In this document: in pieces, positions 20,702 through 24,343 of the stretch
Layout: each line of letters starts with the position of its first letter
How positions within the stretch are numbered: position 1 is the first letter of the stretch
From: Lachnospiraceae bacterium UBA6987
GTDB lineage: Bacteria; Bacillota; Clostridia; Lachnospirales; Lachnospiraceae
Assembly (NCBI GenBank): GCA_002449955.1
Contig: DJYD01000033.1
Coordinates: forward strand, 19,056 to 43,398
Length of the DNA stretch: 24,343 bases
Direction: 5' to 3'
Translations under genes and position numbers: made by a program
Notes under the pieces: generated by a model
Databases searched by the model: none
What the model was told of the DNA's origin: nothing
The model's input: only the letters and a program-made list of their open reading frames with translations

Positions 20702-22120
20702 TTACTTCGCTTTCTTTTTGCCCAGAAGAATACCGCCAAATAAGCCGCATATCATGGCCAAAACAATGATGATAATGATCAGCACCGTATTGACTCCGCC
20801 GCTGCCGGTCGCTTCTTTCTCCGTGGAAGACTGCGTTGTGGCCGGCGCTTCACTGCTGACAGGGGCTGCTGTTGTCTTTTCCTCTTCTGAGGAAGGTGCA
20901 GCTGTTTCCGGCGCAATGGTGCTTTCGGCTTCTGTCCCTGCAGTTTCCGTCTGCGCTGTGGTTTCCTCAGGTGTTTCCGGAGCAGCCGTTTTCGGCGGCG
21001 TCTCTGCTGCCGTAGTTTCCGGCACCGTGGTTTCCGCGGGAGTTTCCGGAGCAGTTGTCGGCGCTTCGGTGGTTTCCGGCACCTTGATCTCCCAGTTGTT
21101 CTTCTCGCCCGGATCCACCCAGACGGTAAAGCCGTTCGACTGATCCTTGTAGCTGACCGTCACCCATACAGGCCCGGCATAGGTGAAAGTATCGATATCC
21201 GTCTTCAGAGAAGCGATCGGTACGATGCCCTGCGATTTGTCATTCGCAATATATTCGGCCTGCAGGCCGGTCAGATCCGGCTTGTCGCCGAGCTCATATC
21301 CCTTGAGCCGGTCCGGTTTCTTCCGGATGATCAGCTGATCCCAGCTGTAATCGATGTCGCCGCTCAGGCGGTTGACATTGATGGGGCTGGAGTAGATCCA
21401 GTAGTCTCCGCCTCCGTTCAGCTTCAGATTGACGCCGATGACGATATCCTCCGACTCATCGTAGTCAGCCGCTGATATGTAGATGGGACCGTCCTCGCCC
21501 GGGATCGCCTTAAGACCGACGTCATAACTGCCGCCGCTGTAGCGGTACCACTGATAGCTCTTGTCTACCACATAATAAACTTCTTCGTCGACCAGATCAA
21601 AGCCGATCTTGCCTGTGTCTTCCGGCTGCAGATTCACAACAGGCTTCACGTAAATCGTCGGCGGATAGCCGGCTTCCGTCAGACCGTAGCCGTTGCAGGA
21701 GACCATGGCCCAGTTCGTGTCGACTCCCGTAACGCCGTCAAAGGCATGGCAGTAGACTCTGGTCCATTTGCCGCTCGAGCCGTCGATGCCCACCCCGATG
21801 TTTTTGAAGATGATCGACGTACGGTTGGCCGATGATTTGATGACGATGTCGTCGCAGCAGTACTGCATTCCGGCCGCCATCAGATCGGCTTTCCGGGCCG
21901 GCATCTCATATTCCTTCCCGGCAAATTCCACGTACCAGGTAAAACTCAGATCATGTCCGGAGACCGTCGCACTGTATTCCGCGTCGGAGCCGACGGCAAA
22001 AGCAAGCGACTGAGGATCCCAGGTCACATACGGTTCGGTGTAGGCACGTGCGCTCCGGCTTCCCGCAAAAAGCAGCAGGGCTGCCATGGCAAAGAGAATC
22101 GTAAAATGCTTCTTCATCAT
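20702..22120 (-). CDS. Uncharacterised membrane-anchored surface protein with Ig-like domains and Thr/Pro/Glu stalk
   Basis: 472 residues. A signal peptide (about 1-26, ending SARA) precedes two beta-rich Ig-like regions: about 32-155, containing LSFTWYVEFAGKEYEM, and about 165-260, containing YQWYRYSGG. A third domain (about 268-340, RKKPDRLKGYELGDKPDLTG to GPVWVTVSYKDQSNGFTVWV) resembles the bacterial group 3 Ig-like fold. A low-complexity Thr/Pro/Glu/Ala stalk (about 348-435) leads to one transmembrane helix (VLIIIIIVLAMICGLFGGILL) and the cytoplasmic tail KKKAK. There is no LPxTG motif, so anchoring is by the helix and not by sortase. The protein should stand outside the cell on a stalk. 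The ligand is unknown. It is the last gene of the lgt operon, 26 nt after the small membrane protein. Confidence 0.8.
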   Translation of the reverse strand: MMKKHFTILFAMAALLLFAGSRSARAYTEPYVTWDPQSLAFAVGSDAEYSATVSGHDLSFTWYVEFAGKEYEMPARKADLMAAGMQYCCDDIVIKSSANRTSIIFKNIGVGIDGSSGKWTRVYCHAFDGVTGVDTNWAMVSCNGYGLTEAGYPPTIYVKPVVNLQPEDTGKIGFDLVDEEVYYVVDKSYQWYRYSGGSYDVGLKAIPGEDGPIYISAADYDESEDIVIGVNLKLNGGGDYWIYSSPINVNRLSGDIDYSWDQLIIRKKPDRLKGYELGDKPDLTGLQAEYIANDKSQGIVPIASLKTDIDTFTYAGPVWVTVSYKDQSNGFTVWVDPGEKNNWEIKVPETTEAPTTAPETPAETTVPETTAAETPPKTAAPETPEETTAQTETAGTEAESTIAPETAAPSSEEEKTTAAPVSSEAPATTQSSTEKEATGSGGVNTVLIIIIIVLAMICGLFGGILLGKKKAK

Positions 22121-22146
22121 CTTGTCCCTCCTGTCAATCCAAGAAG

Positions 22147-22407
22147 TTAAGCCCAGGGCAGCGCCGAAAGGAAGGCGCCAGCCACTCCTGTCACGGCAAG
22201 AATGCCGCTGATAATAAGAACGAGAGCGATCACACAGAAATAAGAACGAGCAAAATTTCTGCGGTTGATGCGGCTGTCGTCAAAGGAATAGATGAGCAGA
22301 AAGATCAGCCCAATGACCGGGATTGAAAACAGGAGCGAATAGCCGAAATAAGCCCAGGGACTTAAGGGGCGGTACTGCTCCGGTCCGTTATAGATGTATT
22401 TTGCCAT
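22147..22407 (-). CDS. Small two-helix membrane protein of unknown function
   Basis: 86 residues. A short polar N-terminus (MAKYIYNGPEQYRPLSPW) is followed by a transmembrane helix at about 19-42 (YFGYSLLFSIPVIGLIFLLIYSF), a polar loop DDSRINRRNFARS, and a second helix at about 56-82. The SIPVIGLIFLLIYSF...NRRNFARSYFC pattern recurs, to my memory, in small Clostridia membrane proteins with no assigned function. I chose ATG 22407 because AGGAG is 6 nt upstream; the frame upstream of it overlaps tdk and is not credible. It lies 25 nt after tdk and 26 nt before the surface protein gene, so it is co-transcribed with both. Confidence 0.8.
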   Translation of the reverse strand: MAKYIYNGPEQYRPLSPWAYFGYSLLFSIPVIGLIFLLIYSFDDSRINRRNFARSYFCVIALVLIISGILAVTGVAGAFLSALPWA

Positions 22408-22432
22408 AGCATTCTCCTTTCCGGTTTTGATT

Positions 22433-23038
22433 TTATTTTGCCGCAGCGGCGCGCTCCGCCGCTTCGCGTTTGATCCTCTTCTTCCAGCAGCGTCTGCACA
22501 TGGCCACATAGCAGTCGTTGCCACCGAGCACCACCTGCTCGCCGCCCGTGACCACATGGCCTTCGCCGTCAAGGCGAGCATTCACCGTCGCCTTCGCGCC
22601 GCAGGTGCACACGGTCTTGATCTCCGTGATGGACTGGGCCAGCTCGAACAGCCTGCGGCTGCCCGGGAACATATGCGTCTGGAAATCCGTTGCCAGGCCG
22701 AAGCAGAGCACCGGGACATCGTCTTCATCCACGAGGTCCGCCAGCTCATCGATATGTTCCGGCGTCAGGAACTGCGCTTCGTCCGCAATGATGACGTCCC
22801 GTTTTTCGGGAAGCGCCCGGAACAGGGCTGCGATATCATCTTCCGGCGTCACGACCCGATCGGCAACCGCTTCGAGGCCGATGCGGGAACGGATGAGCGC
22901 CGCGCCGTCTCGGGTATCGACAGCCGGCTTGATCAGCCAGACCGTCATCCCCCGTTCCTCATAATTGAATTTGGTGATCAGTGCCTGAGCCGATTTGCTG
23001 GAGCCCATGGCACCGAATTTGAAATACAGCTTAGCCAT
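22433..23038 (-). CDS. tdk: Thymidine kinase (type II)
   Basis: A 201-residue cytoplasmic salvage enzyme that phosphorylates thymidine to dTMP with ATP. It has P-loop GAMGSSKS (9-16), catalytic Glu87 in IIADEAQFL, and the thymidine-binding lasso VNARLDGEGHVVTGGEQ. A structural zinc site is formed by Cys144, Cys146, Cys181 and Cys184. The P-loop carries Ser where most type II kinases have Gly before the Lys (SGK), a variant I recall from related Clostridia. I chose ATG 23038 because GGGGAG is 7 nt upstream and MAKLYFKFGAMGS fits the family; it overlaps the lgt stop by 8 bp. A highly basic, Ala-rich tail (KKRIKREAAERAAAAK) ends the protein. Confidence 0.94.
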   Translation of the reverse strand: MAKLYFKFGAMGSSKSAQALITKFNYEERGMTVWLIKPAVDTRDGAALIRSRIGLEAVADRVVTPEDDIAALFRALPEKRDVIIADEAQFLTPEHIDELADLVDEDDVPVLCFGLATDFQTHMFPGSRRLFELAQSITEIKTVCTCGAKATVNARLDGEGHVVTGGEQVVLGGNDCYVAMCRRCWKKRIKREAAERAAAAK

Positions 23039-24146
23039 CGATCTTCTCCCCGGACTCTGCCGCCGCACTCTCCGCTTCCGATTCAAGCAGCTCTCCGGCA
23101 GCTTCCTCCATTTCGCTTCTGGCTTTTTCCGCCGTCGCAGCGGCATTTTCCATCGTTTCCTGAGAAAGCACCTCGGCTGCCGCGGCTTCTTCCGAAGCCT
23201 TCCGGTCCGCTTCGATCATCTCGAGGACAGTGCCTTTTATTTCCTCTTCCGCCTCTGCCTCTGCCTTTGCAAGGATCGAGTCCACTTCCTTTGCCTTTTT
23301 CATCCCTATGATATAGAGAACAAGCGCTGCGGCACAGAGCACCACGCTTACCACCTGAGATATCGCAATGTCCGTGCTGCCGATCTTCAGCTGATCGGTG
23401 CGCAGACCTTCGATCCAGAAACGCCCTACGCCATAGCCCATCAGATACAGCAGGAACACCTGGCCGTGGAAGCGTTTTTTCCGCGTGACCAGCAAAAGGA
23501 CAACAAAGAGGCAAAGGTTCCAGAGACTTTCATAGAGGAAGGTCGGATGCACCTGAATATAGGACACGCCATCGACCGTGACCATCCTGGAAAGCAGATC
23601 CTCCGTCAGCATGCTGCTGTTCACTTTCGCTACATTCAGCCGCATGGCCAGAAGGTTTTCGGTGTATCCACCGAAGCATTCCATGTTCACAAAATTGCTC
23701 CAGCGTCCCGTTGCCTGCGCAAGGACCACGCCGACAAAGCCCGTATCCAGGATCTGCCGGATATTGAGCTTCTTCTTTTTGCAGTACAGCCATGCCGTAA
23801 GCGAGCCGGCAATCACGCCGCCGTATATCGCCAGTCCGCCGCCGCGCAGATTAAAAATCTCTTTCAGATTGTCCTTATAGGAATCCCAGTCGAAGGCGAC
23901 ATAATACAGCCTTGCCCCGATAATCCCGAAAACCACGGCCCAGATCATCAGCTCCGCATAAGTATCCGGATCCTGGCCCGTCTTCTTGGCCACGATCGAA
24001 GCAACCGTCAGGGCAAGCAGTACCGAAAAAGCAATAATGCAGCCGTAGAAATAAATATCGAAGTTTCCGATCTTGAAACTCTTTATCCAATCTGAGAATT
24101 TCAGTCCCAGATTCACAAACCAGATATCAACCGATAATGTCATCAT
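23031..24146 (-). CDS. lgt: Prolipoprotein diacylglyceryl transferase Lgt, with long acidic C-terminal tail
   Basis: A 371-residue membrane enzyme that transfers diacylglycerol from phosphatidylglycerol to the lipobox cysteine of prolipoproteins. Family motifs are IGARLYYVAFDW, NLRGGGLAIYGGVIAGSL, QATGRWSNFVNMECFGG (signature with catalytic Arg), VHPTFLYESLWN and GYGVGRFWIEGLRTD. Core transmembrane segments end at about residue 281. The last 90 residues are a Glu/Ala-rich, predicted coiled-coil or disordered cytoplasmic tail that most Lgt proteins of about 270-290 residues lack. I chose ATG 24146 because AAGGAG is 9 nt upstream; the longer in-frame ATG at 24209 lies upstream of the predicted transcription start. 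It is the first gene of the operon, overlapping tdk by 8 bp. Likely clients in this window are the two lipoproteins. Confidence 0.95.
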   Translation of the reverse strand: MMTLSVDIWFVNLGLKFSDWIKSFKIGNFDIYFYGCIIAFSVLLALTVASIVAKKTGQDPDTYAELMIWAVVFGIIGARLYYVAFDWDSYKDNLKEIFNLRGGGLAIYGGVIAGSLTAWLYCKKKKLNIRQILDTGFVGVVLAQATGRWSNFVNMECFGGYTENLLAMRLNVAKVNSSMLTEDLLSRMVTVDGVSYIQVHPTFLYESLWNLCLFVVLLLVTRKKRFHGQVFLLYLMGYGVGRFWIEGLRTDQLKIGSTDIAISQVVSVVLCAAALVLYIIGMKKAKEVDSILAKAEAEAEEEIKGTVLEMIEADRKASEEAAAAEVLSQETMENAAATAEKARSEMEEAAGELLESEAESAAAESGEKIDG

Positions 24147-24168
24147 AGCAATATTCTCCTTGAAAATC

Positions 24169-24197
24169 ATTATGCCATTGTCAGGGAGGAAAGTCAA
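24169..24197 (-). promoter_or_regulatory. Sigma-70 type promoter of the lgt operon
   Basis: Minus-strand -35 TTGACT (24197-24192), 17-bp spacer, -10 CATAAT (24174-24169). Predicted start is near 24162, a very short leader of about 16 nt that still contains AAGGAG. Confidence 0.65.
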
Positions 24198-24252
24198 CAA
24201 TTCTGTCAAGACGAAGCGCTTCCGTCATTTTTGAATTTTTCAAAATTACCGC

Positions 24253-24281
24253 TTGACATTTGAAAAGACAAGCGCTACAAT
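24253..24281 (+). promoter_or_regulatory. Strong sigma-70 promoter of the tRNA gene
   Basis: Plus-strand consensus -35 TTGACA (24253-24258), 17-bp spacer, -10 TACAAT (24276-24281). Predicted start is near 24288, about 26 nt before the tRNA. Near-consensus strength fits a stable RNA gene. Confidence 0.85.
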
Positions 24282-24313
24282 TACCCATGCGCTCGGGAAA
24301 CCGAAGGCAATGC

Positions 24314-24343
24314 GTGCGTTTAGCTCAGCTGGATAGAGCGTTT
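24314..24343 (+). tRNA. tRNA 5' portion (probably tRNA-Arg), truncated by window end
   Basis: Acceptor strand GTGCGTT (24314-24320), T8-A9, D-stem GCTC/GAGC with the D-loop AGCTGGATA, and the first anticodon-stem bases. The anticodon is outside the window. The GGATAGAGCGTTT run is typical of bacterial arginine tRNAs, so the amino acid is a guess from similarity. A strong promoter precedes it. Confidence 0.85.

Noticed and set aside
20702..20800. Sortase LPxTG anchor
   Set aside because: The C-terminus has a helix and KKKAK but no LPxTG-like motif before it; a plain transmembrane anchor is the better reading.
20800..21090. Possible DNA-level repeat array in the surface protein stalk
   Set aside because: The Thr/Pro/Glu/Ala codons give low complexity, but no fixed period or unit could be seen.
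22394..23311. 305-codon plus-strand open frame over tdk and the lgt tail
   Set aside because: No ribosome site or domain; spans two real genes on the opposite strand and ends in low complexity from the lgt tail.
22995..24095. 366-codon plus-strand open frame over lgt
   Set aside because: Shadow of lgt, which has all family motifs and a ribosome site; the His/Gln-rich translation has no membrane or domain pattern.
24213..24276. CcpA cre sites
   Set aside because: The core AAGCGCT fits, but several flanking consensus positions mismatch in both copies.

Overview
This window reads as chromosomal DNA of a low-GC-lineage Gram-positive anaerobe, most likely class Clostridia and probably Lachnospiraceae. 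The evidence is the gene content and protein style: pyruvate:ferredoxin oxidoreductase, a Firmicutes-type RqcH/FbpA, an FtsZ starting MLEIKVNESES, Ser/Thr/Ala/Pro-rich lipoprotein linkers, a BMP-NupOPQ nucleoside importer, and strong AGGAGG ribosome sites. The taxonomic placement is inference; no 16S gene is present. All genes run leftward on the minus strand except fbpA (plus, left edge) and a tRNA cut by the right edge (plus).

Left edge (1-4440): the start of nifJ/por diverges from fbpA/rqcH across a promoter region where the two -10 elements overlap in one palindrome. fbpA converges on, and overlaps by 53 bp, a gene for an orphan solute-binding lipoprotein. The terminator of that lipoprotein gene appears to lie inside the fbpA coding sequence. 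The lipoprotein gene is coupled (ATGA) to rapZ.

Division and wall cluster (4465-13971): reading leftward, mraZ-rsmH-ftsL-pbp(ftsI/spoVD type)-mraY-murD-ftsW-ftsQ are tightly packed, often overlapping, behind one strong promoter with three MraZ-type boxes. ftsZ follows after a gap with its own promoter. murE, murF, murG, murC and ftsA are absent from this cluster.

Nucleoside uptake region (14105-20666): bmpA (substrate-binding lipoprotein), a DegV-family gene with an unusual 4 x 20-residue C-terminal repeat array, and nupO-nupP-nupQ (ATPase and two permeases). Each of the three units has its own promoter and intrinsic terminator.

Right part (20648-24343): an lgt-tdk-small membrane protein-Ig-like surface protein operon with its own promoter and terminator, then a divergent strong promoter driving a tRNA (probably tRNA-Arg) truncated by the window end.

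No mobile element, CRISPR array or obviously foreign segment was seen. The points most worth a second look are the DegV repeat tail, the uncharacterised surface protein/small membrane protein pair, the folded fbpA leader, and several compact regulatory arrangements (promoter inside terminator, terminator inside coding sequence, palindromic operator candidates).
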